Origin: Bacteroidia bacterium
GTDB taxonomy: Bacteria; Bacteroidota; Bacteroidia; CAIKAF01
Reading direction: 5' to 3'
Assembly: GCA_030427255.1 (NCBI GenBank)
Contig: JAUHWY010000003.1
Span: forward strand, 1-64,000
Length of the DNA: 64,000 nt
The notes beneath the pieces are model-generated. The model was not told the DNA's origin and searched no databases. It saw only the letters and a program-made list of their open reading frames with translations. Below, piece after piece: positions 49,640 to 59,131 of this stretch. The position numbers and the translations under genes are program-made. Within the stretch, counting starts at the first letter, position 1. The number at the start of each line of letters is the position of its first letter.

Positions 49640-49786
49640 TTTGGGCGCCATATCCTGCCCTCTTTGCAAGTCCTCGTAGGGCAAAAAAGGAGCCCTAGGC
49701 AGTGCATGGGCTTACTGCGTGCCGCCGCTGCCTGCCAAGCGCTCCTAATTTGCCCTCCTCCGGGCTTTCCACTCGGTCAGGGGCGC
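49640..49786 (+). repeat. GC-rich long-palindromic intergenic element, copy 7 (near-identical to copy 6)
   Basis: TTTGGGCGCCATATCCTGCCCTCTTTGCAAGTCCTCGTAGGGCAAAAAAGGAGCCCTAGGCAGTGCATGGGCTTACTGCGTGCCGCCGCTGCCTGCCAAGCGCTCCTAATTTGCCCTCCTCCGGGCTTTCCACTCGGTCAGGGGCGC. Confidence 0.9.
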
Positions 49787-49803
49787 TAGATTCTTCAAAA
49801 AAA

Positions 49804-49979
49804 TAGCCCCCCGGCCAAACGAAGGACCCTTTGAAGGCGAAGGAGGAGCCGCCCTTAGCCGAGGAGGTGTAGCTTTGCGGAACCACCGCAGGCTTAGGAC
49901 GGCAATCCTAAGCCGAGAAGGACCGCAGTCAGGGCCGGATAGCATACTAAAACACAAATTGGAACCGGGGCCCAAAAAA
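49804..49979 (-). repeat. GC-rich long-palindromic intergenic element, copy 8, convergent to copy 7
   Basis: Minus strand TTTTTTGGGCCCCGG...TATCCGGCCCTGACTGCGGTCC..GGCTTAGGATTGCCGTCCTAAGCC...GGCCGGGGGGC. Confidence 0.65.
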
Positions 49980-50034
49980 TAAAATCCCCTGGGAATCAAC
50001 AGATAAAAATTGAAAAGGGAAGCCTTAGGATGCC

Positions 50035-50748
50035 TTAGCCTTCGTTGGTGACCAGTGTGCCTACTTGTTCGCCGTCCACCAGTCGGAGCAGTTCGCCGGG
50101 CTGGTTGATGTTGAAAACCACAATGGGGAGGCGGTTTTCGTTGCAGAGGGTAAAGGCCGTCATGTCCATTACGTTGAGGCCTTTGCGGTAGACTTCGTCG
50201 AAGCTGATGGTTTCGTAGCGTGTGGCGCTTGGATCTTTTTCGGGGTCTGCGCTGTAAATGCCGTCAACTCGGGTTCCTTTGAGGATTACGTCGGCTTCGA
50301 TTTCGATGGCGCGAAGGCTTGCGGCTGTGTCTGTAGTGAAGTAAGGGTTGCCGGTGCCTGCGCCAAAAATTACCACGCGACCCTTTTCCAGGTGGCGAAT
50401 GGCGCGGCGACGGATAAAGGGTTCGCCAATTTCTTTCATTTCTATGGCGGTTTGCAGCCGGGTGTGAATGCCGATATTTTCTAGTGCGGACTGGAGTGCC
50501 ATGCCGTTCATTACGGTGGCCAACATGCCCATGTAATCGCCTTGCACCCGGTCATAGCCACCTTCTACGGCATTGATGCCGCGGTAGATGTTACCACCGC
50601 CGATTACGACCGCTACTTGAGCGCCTCTCTCCAATACGGCTTTGATTTGTCCGGCATAATGGCTCAACATGGCCGGATCGATTCCGAATTGGCGTTCACC
50701 CATAAGCGACTCTCCGCTGAGTTTGAGTAAAATGCGTGTATATTTCAT
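50035..50748 (-). CDS. pyrH: UMP kinase
   Basis: [59 protein letters not shown]. Confidence 0.97.
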   Translation of the reverse strand: MKYTRILLKLSGESLMGERQFGIDPAMLSHYAGQIKAVLERGAQVAVVIGGGNIYRGINAVEGGYDRVQGDYMGMLATVMNGMALQSALENIGIHTRLQTAIEMKEIGEPFIRRRAIRHLEKGRVVIFGAGTGNPYFTTDTAASLRAIEIEADVILKGTRVDGIYSADPEKDPSATRYETISFDEVYRKGLNVMDMTAFTLCNENRLPIVVFNINQPGELLRLVDGEQVGTLVTNEG

Positions 50749-50774
50749 GGCAATTGCTTCAAAAAGGGTAAAAA

Positions 50775-50802
50775 AAAAGGAGAAACCTAAGTTTCTCCTT
50801 TT
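50775..50802 (-). terminator. Terminator-like hairpin after tsf
   Basis: AAAAGGAGAAAC-CTAA-GTTTCTCCTTTT. Confidence 0.8.
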
Positions 50803-50805
50803 CTA

Positions 50806-51645
50806 TTATTGCAATGCGTAACGCCGGAAAGCAGTTACGGTAAGCTCCTTGTCTGCGGACTGCAAATACTGCAGTACGCTCATTTTTCCGTCCTTAATAA
50901 AGGCTTGCTGCAGGAGGGTGTTTTCTTTGAAAAATTTCTCCAACTTGCCTTTGGCAATCATATCGATTTTGTCGGCAGGCTTTCCTTCTTGGAGCAGCTG
51001 CTCTTTGGCAATTTCGATTTCCTTTTCGATGGTGTCTTGAGAAACATCGTCTTTATCCAAAGCTACGGGCGCCATGGCAGCGGCTTGCATGGCCACATCT
51101 TTTGCGATGGTTTCTACATCACTAACATCGGATTTATTGAGCGCTACAATGGTGGCTACACGGTTGCCCGGGTGGTTGTATCCAACCACAAAAGCACCTT
51201 CAATAAATTCGCAATTGCCTACTTCGATTTTTTCTCCAATTTTGCCAACCATGTCGGTTATGTGTTCCCCGATGGTACGGCCATCTAATGAAGCTTGAAG
51301 CAAAGCTTCGGGAGAATTGATTTGGTTATCGAGGGCAATTTTAGCGATGGTGTTTCCAAAGGAAACAAAATCCTCGTTTTTGGCAACGAAGTCGGTTTCG
51401 CAATTAAGGGCAAGCAAAATGGCTTGTCCTTTATCGTTGGTGTGCGCTACAACATATCCTTCGCTTGCTGAGCGATCGGAGCGGTTAGCGGCGACCTTTT
51501 GGCCTTTTTTACGAAGGATTTCTACTGCTTTTTCGAAATCCCCTTCCGCTTCGGTAAGGGCTTTCTTGCAGTCCATCATACCCGCGCCGGTTTGTTTGCG
51601 GAGATTATTTACTTCAGCAGCTGTAATTTTTACCGTTTCAGACAC
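50806..51645 (-). CDS. tsf: Elongation factor Ts
   Basis: ITAAEVNNLRKQTGAGMMDCKKALTEAEGDFEKAVEILRKKG. Confidence 0.97.
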   Translation of the reverse strand: MSETVKITAAEVNNLRKQTGAGMMDCKKALTEAEGDFEKAVEILRKKGQKVAANRSDRSASEGYVVAHTNDKGQAILLALNCETDFVAKNEDFVSFGNTIAKIALDNQINSPEALLQASLDGRTIGEHITDMVGKIGEKIEVGNCEFIEGAFVVGYNHPGNRVATIVALNKSDVSDVETIAKDVAMQAAAMAPVALDKDDVSQDTIEKEIEIAKEQLLQEGKPADKIDMIAKGKLEKFFKENTLLQQAFIKDGKMSVLQYLQSADKELTVTAFRRYALQ

Positions 51646-51662
51646 CTTGGTATGGGTTTAAA

Positions 51663-52553
51663 TTAATTAGACTCTTCGTCGGAAGCTTTGCTGTCGTCGC
51701 CTTCGGAATCGGCTTCGGCAGTAACAGTTTCCTTAGTTTCTTTGGCTTCGCTTTTTGCTTCGGCTTTAGGTTCTGCTTTGGCTTCGGACTTAGCTTCAGC
51801 TTTTGCTTCACCTTTGGCTTCCTTAGCATCCTCTTCTTTAGGCGCAGCAGGCTTGTTTTTGTCTTGCTTGCGTTCTTCCAAACCTTCGTTAATGGCTTGG
51901 CTAATCACCTCCAGGATTAAGGCAACGCTATCGGAAGCGTCGTCGTTGGCCGGAATCGGGAAATCGATTTCGTTGGGATTGGAATTGGTATCCACGATTC
52001 CAAAGGTGGGGATATTGAGCCTTTTGGCTTCTGCCACGGCGATGTGCTCACGCTTGATGTCCACAATGAACATGGCAGCGGGAAGGCGGTTCAGATCGGC
52101 AATAGCTCCAAAGTCTTTTTCCAATTTAGCTTTGGTACGTGAAATGACCAAGCGCTCTTTTTTAGACAAGGTTTCGGCAGTGCCGTCCTTGAGCATGCTT
52201 TCGAGCTGGGTCATTTTTTTCACCGTTTTGCGGATGGTCACAAAGTTGGTGAGCATACCACCGGGCCAACGTTCAGTAACGTAAGGCATTTGGCAGTTAC
52301 GCGCTTTTTCGGCGATAATCTCTTTGGCCTGCTTTTTGGTACCAACAAACAAAACCTTTTTGCCGGAGCGTGCAATTTGACGAAGGGCTTTTGAGGCGTC
52401 TTCGAGTTTAGCAGAGGTTTTGTTTAAGTCAATAATATGGATGCCATTCTTCTCCATGAAGATGTATGGAGCCATTTGAGGGTTCCATTTACGGCGAAGG
52501 TGTCCAAAGTGAACACCGGCATCCAGCAATTGTTGTACAGAAACTTTTGACAT
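51663..52553 (-). CDS. rpsB: 30S ribosomal protein S2 with low-complexity C-terminal extension
   Basis: QLLDAGVHFGHLRRKWNPQMAPYIFMEKNGIHIIDL; C-term AEAKSEAKAEPKAEAKSEAKETKE. Confidence 0.97.
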   Translation of the reverse strand: MSKVSVQQLLDAGVHFGHLRRKWNPQMAPYIFMEKNGIHIIDLNKTSAKLEDASKALRQIARSGKKVLFVGTKKQAKEIIAEKARNCQMPYVTERWPGGMLTNFVTIRKTVKKMTQLESMLKDGTAETLSKKERLVISRTKAKLEKDFGAIADLNRLPAAMFIVDIKREHIAVAEAKRLNIPTFGIVDTNSNPNEIDFPIPANDDASDSVALILEVISQAINEGLEERKQDKNKPAAPKEEDAKEAKGEAKAEAKSEAKAEPKAEAKSEAKETKETVTAEADSEGDDSKASDEESN

Positions 52554-52574
52554 AAGAATGAGTGCAGCTTGAGA

Positions 52575-52967
52575 TTAACGCTTGGAGAATTGGAAGCGAC
52601 GACGGGCCTTTTTGCGACCGAACTTTTTACGTTCTACCATACGGGGGTCGCGGGTAAGGAGTCCATGCGTACGCAATTGAGGGCGAATTTCTTCGTCTTC
52701 GGACACGAGCACTTTAGAGATGGCCAAACGTACGGCCTCGGCCTGTCCGTTGATACCACCGCCATGCACGTTGATATTTATATCGAATTGAGAAAAATCC
52801 TGCTCAGTAACCTCAAAAGGCTGCGTGATTTTGTATTGCAGAATAGAGGTTGGGAAATAGGCTTTGTAATCGCGCTTATTTACAGTGATTTTGCCTGAGC
52901 CTCCTTTTTTGAGGTAAACACGTGCCACGGAGCATTTCCTGCGGCCGGTCATGTTGATCACTTCCAT
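52575..52967 (-). CDS. rpsI: 30S ribosomal protein S9
   Basis: GRRKCSVARVYLKKGGSGKITVNKRDYKAYFP; DPRMVERKKFGRKKARRRFQFSKR. Confidence 0.97.
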   Translation of the reverse strand: MEVINMTGRRKCSVARVYLKKGGSGKITVNKRDYKAYFPTSILQYKITQPFEVTEQDFSQFDININVHGGGINGQAEAVRLAISKVLVSEDEEIRPQLRTHGLLTRDPRMVERKKFGRKKARRRFQFSKR

Positions 52968-52968
52968 A

Positions 52969-53424
52969 TTACTTTATTGCGTTGAGGTCAATCGTTTTGG
53001 GTTGTTGAGCTTCGTGCGGATGCTCCGTGCCGGCATATACCTTAAGGTTGCCCATAAGCGCGCGACCGAGACGGTTCTTTGGCAACATGCCACGCACCGC
53101 ATTTTCCAAAGGAAATTCGGGACGCTTGTCGAGCATGCGTGAAAACTCCAACTCACGCTGCCCACCGGGGTATCCGGTATGCTTGCGGTAAGTCTTTACC
53201 TGAGCTTTTATGCCTGTTAGTCGAACTTTGTCGGCGTTAATTACAATTACATTATCTCCACAGTCGCTGTGGGGAGTGAATCCGGGTTTGTGCTTGCCGC
53301 GCAGCATCATGGCGATGCGTGCTGCCAAACGTCCCAGTACTTGATTTTCGGCGTCTACTATGATCCACTCTTTTTGAGCGGTCGCGGCGTTCACCGAAAT
53401 TGTTTTGTAGCTATTTGTTTCCAC
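52969..53424 (-). CDS. rplM: 50S ribosomal protein L13
   Basis: WIIVDAENQVLGRLAARIAMMLRGKHKPGFTPHSDCGDNVIVINA. Confidence 0.97.
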   Translation of the reverse strand: METNSYKTISVNAATAQKEWIIVDAENQVLGRLAARIAMMLRGKHKPGFTPHSDCGDNVIVINADKVRLTGIKAQVKTYRKHTGYPGGQRELEFSRMLDKRPEFPLENAVRGMLPKNRLGRALMGNLKVYAGTEHPHEAQQPKTIDLNAIK

Positions 53425-53519
53425 TATACTATCGTTAGCCTATTCTCCGTAAAATGGGCTGCGAAAATAAGGACTATTTTTCATCCCACCAATATTTCAA
53501 CAAAGCAATATTGAAAAAC

Positions 53520-54839
53520 TTAAGGTTCATATCCTAAATAAACCAAGCAAGCTCCCCCATCTACAGGTTTATCCAGCCATGATTTTCGTATGCCCGGAAT
53601 CCAAACTACCTCTCCTCCAAGCCGCCATACCGCTTGGTTCCTTTTTCGTTCTCCTCTTAATCCCGCCTCGTTCAACACGTCGCTTACTTTTTTTCGTCCG
53701 TTTCGAATGGCAATTTTATCGCCGCTCCTCCAAAGCCCATATTCCAAACCGTTATTTTCCCAGCCGGGAGGAAGCGAAAACATCCGCAAACTTGGTTCTT
53801 GGCTTCCCTCCGGGTCCAAAATATAGCCCGGAGGAAGTGCTGTATGCACATCTTCCTCGGAGTTAAATCTCCAATCGGACAAAAGCTCTTTGGCTCGTTC
53901 TTGTAAAATTAAGGCATGCTTTTCGGCAATCAATTCAAACTCCGGGCTTAGCAGTCTTTTTCCCGGTGCTGCCCCTATCAATTCCCAAGCCAAACGACCT
54001 TGGGCCTCAGTAAACCCATAAGGCTCCAACAACCAGCTCAGCACGTGTTCGTCTACACCGGCGGCTGCCATTTCTAAAAAAAGCATTCGATAGTCTCCGG
54101 TCTCCGGATCCTGATGCATCAGTCGGTTTCTCCTCTCGTGCAGCCATTGTTTTTGAATGTTCAAGCTGGTTTCCAATTTGGAAAGGCTCCGTTCAAAACT
54201 TTGCGGCCAAGCCGGATTCAATGATTTGAGTATGGGCAATAGCTTATGGCGCACCAGGTTGCGCTTGTACTTAAGTTCGGTATTGCTTTTGTCTTCCCTC
54301 CATGCCAGCTGCTTTTGGCGGGCAAATTGCTCAATCTCCTCTGCGGTAGCAAAGCGCAAAGGACGAATTTTATGGCCATCTCTGGCCGGAATTCCTTTTA
54401 GACCGGAAAGACCTGTGCCGCGGGAAAGGTTCAGCCATAAGGTTTCGAGGGCATCGTCTAAATGATGGCCTGTAGCCAGCCATTGGGCTCCCTTTTCTTT
54501 CCTTAGCTGCTCAAAGGCAGCGTAACGAAGTTGACGGGCTTTAAGCTGCACCCCATGCTTTTGCCCACCTAAATCGGCTTGAACGACCTTAAGTTCCAAA
54601 CCCAAAGTTGCACAGACCTCACCCACCAAAGCCTCGTCCTTTAATGAATCTTCCCCCCTCAAATGGTATTGCACATGCACCGGCCATAAGATATGTCCAT
54701 TTTGATGCAAGAGCTGCAGCAATACCATGGAATCCACCCCACCACTTACGCCCACGACAAAAGCTTGAGGCGACTCAGGGAGAAGCTCCGCCAAATAGGC
54801 CTTAAATCGCTCCTCGAAGCCTTGGTCTTTAGCTTTCAT
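53520..54839 (-). CDS. tilS: tRNA(Ile)-lysidine synthetase
   Basis: VVGVSGGVDSMVLLQLLHQNG; GHHLDDALETLWLNLSRGTGLSGLKGI; KYKRNLVRHKLLPIL. Confidence 0.95.
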   Translation of the reverse strand: MKAKDQGFEERFKAYLAELLPESPQAFVVGVSGGVDSMVLLQLLHQNGHILWPVHVQYHLRGEDSLKDEALVGEVCATLGLELKVVQADLGGQKHGVQLKARQLRYAAFEQLRKEKGAQWLATGHHLDDALETLWLNLSRGTGLSGLKGIPARDGHKIRPLRFATAEEIEQFARQKQLAWREDKSNTELKYKRNLVRHKLLPILKSLNPAWPQSFERSLSKLETSLNIQKQWLHERRNRLMHQDPETGDYRMLFLEMAAAGVDEHVLSWLLEPYGFTEAQGRLAWELIGAAPGKRLLSPEFELIAEKHALILQERAKELLSDWRFNSEEDVHTALPPGYILDPEGSQEPSLRMFSLPPGWENNGLEYGLWRSGDKIAIRNGRKKVSDVLNEAGLRGERKRNQAVWRLGGEVVWIPGIRKSWLDKPVDGGACLVYLGYEP

Positions 54840-56136
54840 CGTTGGTCCATTTAAGCCACTCCCGCAAACGAGCTGTTTTCCAACCTAATTCTTCCCATTC
54901 TTGTTCCGGATCGCACTTTCGGGTCAAGGCGCTGCCTACCCATAGGCGGGCTCCTTCATCCGGATTTACCAATAGACTTCGAATCAACACATTAAAATCA
55001 CCGCCCAAACCGGGAATCCAGTACCCTGCAGAGCCCGAAAAAGCACCTCTAGGCTCTTCTTCGGCCTCCGCAATGCATTGCATGGCGCGCAATTTAGGCG
55101 CTCCGGTCATGCTGCCCATAGGAAACATAGCCGCTAAAACTTCGTGCCAAGCCAGCCGGGGTTTGGGCTTAGCCACAAGCGTAGAAATCATCTGATGCAC
55201 CCCGGGAAAAGGTACGGTTTGACACAAGTGTTTTAGCTTGACTGTACCTTTTTGTGCAATTTGGCTCAAATCGTGGCGAACCAAGTCTACAATCATAATG
55301 TTTTCGCTGCGTTCTTTAGCGTTTTCTTGCAAGCGAAAGGCCGCCGCCCGGTCCTCTTGTGGGTCTTCAGCCCTAGGAGCCGTTCCTTTCATAGGTTGAC
55401 TGAACCATTGCCCATCGCGAAAGCAGGCAAAACGTTCAGGACTTACCGACACCACTGTTTCTTGTGGCGTTCGCAAAAATGCCGAAAAGGGCATCGGTTG
55501 CCGAGCGGTCCAATCCAGCCAAAAAGCCGGCCAATTGGTGTCCAAGGGTAAGTTTAACTGCAGCTTATTGCAAAAATTCACCTCATAAATTTCCCCTAAA
55601 TCCATTAACCGCAGCAAAGAAGCTGCCTTCTTTAAGTACTCGGGTTTATTGAATTTCCATTGGGCTCGGATTGGCGAATGAGGTTTAAAGCCTACCGATA
55701 CCTCGTCCGCGCCACCGGACCGTATCCAAGTTTCCAACCAAGGCAATGTAGGCCCGGCATGGTGCAATTGCCCGTGCAATGCATATAGGACATGCGCCGG
55801 TCTAAAAAAATACCCGGCTTTACCGTTTGGTGAGGGCAATTTGTGCTGCCAGTGAGCAAAACCTGCCTCGTAACAAAAGTGACCTACCCAAAACTGATCG
55901 CTTGGCATGGGAGCAAAACCCGCCATACCTTGAGCCAAAGAGGGACTTCGCACCTCTATAGGCTCCCAGGCCAAAAGCCAATCTACCAAAGGAGGCATAA
56001 AGGGACTTTCTGCTCGAGGGTCACTAAAGCCTTGGCTACTAAAGGCGGCCAAGATCGGTTCCTTGGACAAACGGGCAAACAATTGCCGAAACCAAGTGGC
56101 ATTCTTTTCGGCAGGAATGGGATAGACTTGAGTCAT
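54829..56136 (-). CDS. pabB: Chorismate-binding enzyme, aminodeoxychorismate synthase component I-like
   Basis: MDLGEIYEVNFCNKLQL; VSPERFACFRDGQWFSQPMKGTAPRAEDPQEDRAAAF; NIMIVDLVRHDLSQIA; MFPMGSMTGAPKLRAM. Confidence 0.9.
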   Translation of the reverse strand: MTQVYPIPAEKNATWFRQLFARLSKEPILAAFSSQGFSDPRAESPFMPPLVDWLLAWEPIEVRSPSLAQGMAGFAPMPSDQFWVGHFCYEAGFAHWQHKLPSPNGKAGYFFRPAHVLYALHGQLHHAGPTLPWLETWIRSGGADEVSVGFKPHSPIRAQWKFNKPEYLKKAASLLRLMDLGEIYEVNFCNKLQLNLPLDTNWPAFWLDWTARQPMPFSAFLRTPQETVVSVSPERFACFRDGQWFSQPMKGTAPRAEDPQEDRAAAFRLQENAKERSENIMIVDLVRHDLSQIAQKGTVKLKHLCQTVPFPGVHQMISTLVAKPKPRLAWHEVLAAMFPMGSMTGAPKLRAMQCIAEAEEEPRGAFSGSAGYWIPGLGGDFNVLIRSLLVNPDEGARLWVGSALTRKCDPEQEWEELGWKTARLREWLKWTNDES

Positions 56137-56813
56137 GGTTGAGTCAAAGCCTGTTCAAAATAGTGGGCCACCGGCAAGGCGTCGTCGTAATGGGCCAAGC
56201 TCCATTCCAACAAATCGTCCTTGAGCAAGGGCATAGCATCCTCGTATTTTGCCATGTAGTAAAACTGCTTGTTGTACATCAAGGGCTGTAACTCTGCTGC
56301 TGCCTTATGTTGAGACTCGCTCAACCGCTTGTTTTTATCGCCTTGTATTCCTCCATACCGTTTACGAAACGCTTCGTCGGATATGGCTTTTTCGAACTTG
56401 GCAGGATCGGCAGCCATGTAATCTCGAATGCGTTTTAATTCGGTTTTATCCGGAGCGTAGGCCCCTCCGGCGAACATAATGGCTTCCGGCGAAAATTGGA
56501 AATAGAGCCCCAGGCGTCCGGCCGCATCTTTTTTGCCATTGACGGAAATAGCGGCTGCCATGTGCAATTTATAAGGCTCCTTGTTTTTGCTGAACCGAAT
56601 ATCTCTGTTGATACGAAACAAGCAAGAAGCAGCCGGTTGAACCAACCGAGCATCGCGCTTTCCCAATTCATCTATTAAGGCTTGGGTAAAGGCCAAGAAA
56701 GGCTTGCGAACTTGATCTTGGTATATATGCCGGTTCGCATCAAACCATGCCTTATGGTTGTTCGGAGCAAGCTCCATAAAAAAGTCCAAAAATGCTTCCG
56801 AAAACCAAGCCAT
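56133..56813 (-). CDS. DUF2461 domain-containing protein
   Basis: LAPNNHKAWFDANRHIYQDQVRKPFLAFTQALIDELGKRD; FRINRDIRFSKNKEPYKLHM. Confidence 0.93.
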   Translation of the reverse strand: MAWFSEAFLDFFMELAPNNHKAWFDANRHIYQDQVRKPFLAFTQALIDELGKRDARLVQPAASCLFRINRDIRFSKNKEPYKLHMAAAISVNGKKDAAGRLGLYFQFSPEAIMFAGGAYAPDKTELKRIRDYMAADPAKFEKAISDEAFRKRYGGIQGDKNKRLSESQHKAAAELQPLMYNKQFYYMAKYEDAMPLLKDDLLEWSLAHYDDALPVAHYFEQALTQP

Positions 56814-56822
56814 GGTATTGAA

Positions 56823-58436
56823 TTATTGGGGTGAAACTCTTTGCTTGTAGGAAGCCAACCAAGCCTCCATTTTTTCCTTTCCTTGGTCCGGGGCAAAAGG
56901 CGCCGTGGGGGTTAAGGAAGTTTGTCCGGGCACTTCTTCGATATGCAGGGTTTGGGTTGGGAATGCAAAACGGATGCCCAAATATTCTGCCAACCGCATA
57001 ATTTCCAAAATCATTTGTTGCCGAATTTTCAGCTCTTCGGACCAAGTAGGCACATCAAAAAATACATAAAACAACACATCAATGCTGTGTGCACCCATAT
57101 TGTTCACGTGGATTTCATAGGTATCCTTCCACGTTTGCGGATGGTTCAAAACAATGTCCTTTAATCCCTCCACAAACACCTCCAACACATGAGGAGCCGT
57201 ATCGTAGGTGACCGCAATATGTGTATTGAACCTGCGGTAGTTGCGCATGCCCATATTGTTCACAATCATATCGGCTACCTTGCCGTTGGGTACATAGGTA
57301 ACCGAATTGGCGAAGGTGCGCACACGGGTACTTCTAAAACCAACCTCTTCTACCGTACCATCGAGGCCATCGGCTTGAATCCAATCGCCTACCTGAAAAG
57401 GCTTATCTATGAAAATCATGAGGCTGCCGAACATATTTTTTATGGTATCTTGAGCAGCCAAAGCAAAGGCCAAACCACCGATAGATACGCCGGCAACCAG
57501 CGCCGTAACGTTAAAATCTAAGCTGGAAAGCACCCAAACAATGCCAATAATAACCACCACTACCTTGGCCATTTTACGCACCAAGGGCACCAATTGATCG
57601 TCGAGGGTAGTCTCTGTTTTCTCGGCCCTGCGCTCCATAAAAATGGATACCACATCTACAATGCGGTACAAAGTCAAGGTTAAGAAAATGGGTTCAGCTA
57701 CATGAAAGCCGGTAAATAGAATTTGAGAAACCGTGACCTGCAATTGCAATACCGGAATAAAAAACTCCAATACTTGCAGCAACAAAAAATAGCTAAAGGG
57801 AATAGCGGCTTTATGCACAGCCACGCGCACTGGTCTTGGCACTACCGGACTCTTGATAAGTATCCGCACCAAACGCTCCAGCACAAAGGTGAACAGCTTA
57901 TGCAGCAAAAAGGCCAAAAGCAAGAGCACCGCAATACCAATCCACTGCCAGGCTTTTAAGCCCAAAAAAGAACCGGTTTGATCGCCGGGCATCCAGTTCA
58001 TTAAGGCATCTGTACCAAAAGGAAACACCGCACTATGGATGGAAGGGATGGCCTGCTGGGCAGACTTGCTGTACACCCATTGGCTCCCTTCTTTCACCAA
58101 AAAAACCTCAGGATAGGTTTTATGCAGCACATATTTGTGCTTTCCGCTAAGACTGTCAACGTAATCTGCGGCATTGGGAATCTCTTCCATATTTAGGAAA
58201 AGACCCCTGGAATCAAAAATCTGTTTGAGTTGAATGGCTAAACGTTCGGCCTCTTTTGGCGATTTGCCGGGAAACAGGTCATGCACCCTGCTTGGTTGGT
58301 AATGGTCTTCGCTCAGCGCATAAAAGTGCAGATACACGGCATGCTGAGGATTCGCCTGATTTAAGGGATACTCCTGCGCCTTTAAACCAACCGAACAAAG
58401 CAATACCAACAAGAAAATACCACACAAGCTTCTCAT
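56823..58436 (-). CDS. MscS family mechanosensitive ion channel
   Basis: Signal MRSLCGIFLLVLLCSVGLKAQ; VAGVSIGGLAFALAAQDTIKNMFGSLMIFIDKPFQVGDWIQADGLDGTVEEVGFRSTRVRTF. Confidence 0.94.
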   Translation of the reverse strand: MRSLCGIFLLVLLCSVGLKAQEYPLNQANPQHAVYLHFYALSEDHYQPSRVHDLFPGKSPKEAERLAIQLKQIFDSRGLFLNMEEIPNAADYVDSLSGKHKYVLHKTYPEVFLVKEGSQWVYSKSAQQAIPSIHSAVFPFGTDALMNWMPGDQTGSFLGLKAWQWIGIAVLLLLAFLLHKLFTFVLERLVRILIKSPVVPRPVRVAVHKAAIPFSYFLLLQVLEFFIPVLQLQVTVSQILFTGFHVAEPIFLTLTLYRIVDVVSIFMERRAEKTETTLDDQLVPLVRKMAKVVVVIIGIVWVLSSLDFNVTALVAGVSIGGLAFALAAQDTIKNMFGSLMIFIDKPFQVGDWIQADGLDGTVEEVGFRSTRVRTFANSVTYVPNGKVADMIVNNMGMRNYRRFNTHIAVTYDTAPHVLEVFVEGLKDIVLNHPQTWKDTYEIHVNNMGAHSIDVLFYVFFDVPTWSEELKIRQQMILEIMRLAEYLGIRFAFPTQTLHIEEVPGQTSLTPTAPFAPDQGKEKMEAWLASYKQRVSPQ

Positions 58437-58484
58437 AGCACAAATATACTCAGCCACCCCTCCCAACCCAAATGCCCTTTCATT

Positions 58485-58640
58485 GAGAGACGAGAGGCAT
58501 CCCGTCTTTACTTCATCATTCAGAGACGGGAAATGTCCCGTCTTTACCTCATCATTCATCATTCATCATTGAGAGACGGGAGGCATCCCGTCTTTACATA
58601 ATCATTCATCATTGAGAGACGGGAGGCATCCCGTCTTTAC
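58485..58640. repeat. Cluster of short palindromic repeats GAGAGACGGGAGGCATCCCGTCTTTAC, copies 1-4
   Basis: Copies at 58485-58511, 58521-58547, 58571-58597, 58614-58640 separated by ATCATTCATC-type low-complexity DNA. Confidence 0.92.
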
Positions 58641-58691
58641 ATAATCATTCACCATTCATCATTTAACCTTTCCTTTTTGATTCGGTATTCT

Positions 58692-58844
58692 TCCGCCCCT
58701 GATGGAAGCAGGTAGCTGACGCGGCTCCGGCCCCGGTATGCGGCCAGGCGAGGAGGCTGAGGAACGAAGACCCCGGAGCGGCCGCAGACCGTGGGCCGGA
58801 GACGTGGCACTACCGCAGACAGCAGGATAAGGCGGCCAAAAAAA
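58692..58844 (-). repeat. GC-rich long-palindromic intergenic element, copy 9
   Basis: Minus strand TTTTTTTGGCCGCCTTATCCTGC..CTGCGGTAGTG..ACGTCTCCGGCCC...GGGGCCGGAGCCGCGTCAGCTACC..ATCAGGGGCGG. Confidence 0.65.
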
Positions 58845-58845
58845 T

Positions 58846-59070
58846 GAGACGCAAGATGTTGCGTCTTTACCATATCATTGATCCTTTATCATTCATCACC
58901 CATCATTCATCATTCATCATTGAGAGACGGGAGATATCCCGTCTTTACATCATCCTTGAGAGGCGGGAGGCATCCCGTCTTTACCTCATCCTTGAGAGAC
59001 GGGAGGCATCCCGTCTTTACATAATCATTCATCATTCATCATTGAGAGACGGGAGATATCCCGTCTTTAC
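58846..59070. repeat. Second block of short palindromic repeats, copies 5-9
   Basis: Copies at 58846-58870 (GAGACGCAAGATGTTGCGTCTTTAC variant), 58922-58948, 58958-58984, 58994-59020, 59044-59070. Confidence 0.92.
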
Positions 59071-59123
59071 ATCATTCACCATTCCTCATTCCCCTCCTCC
59101 CTCCCGCCTCCTTAATTTTCCTT

Positions 59124-59131
59124 ACATTTGG
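59124..59131 (+). promoter_or_regulatory. Bacteroidota-type -7 element TACATTTG
   Basis: CCTTACATTTGGAAT 24 nt upstream of proposed ATG 59156. Confidence 0.5.

Noticed and set aside
49695-49999. Minus ORFs of 63 and 84 aa between the YCII gene and pyrH
   Set aside because: They are translations of the convergent GC-rich elements.
58437-58562. N-terminal extension of the MscS ORF (MMNDEVKTGHFPSLNDEVKTG...)
   Set aside because: Also repeat-derived; signal peptide starts at MRSLCGIFLL.
58485-59070. Possible CRISPR array
   Set aside because: Repeats are self-palindromic, irregularly spaced and vary in both arms; spacers are ATCATTCATC-like low complexity; no cas genes nearby.
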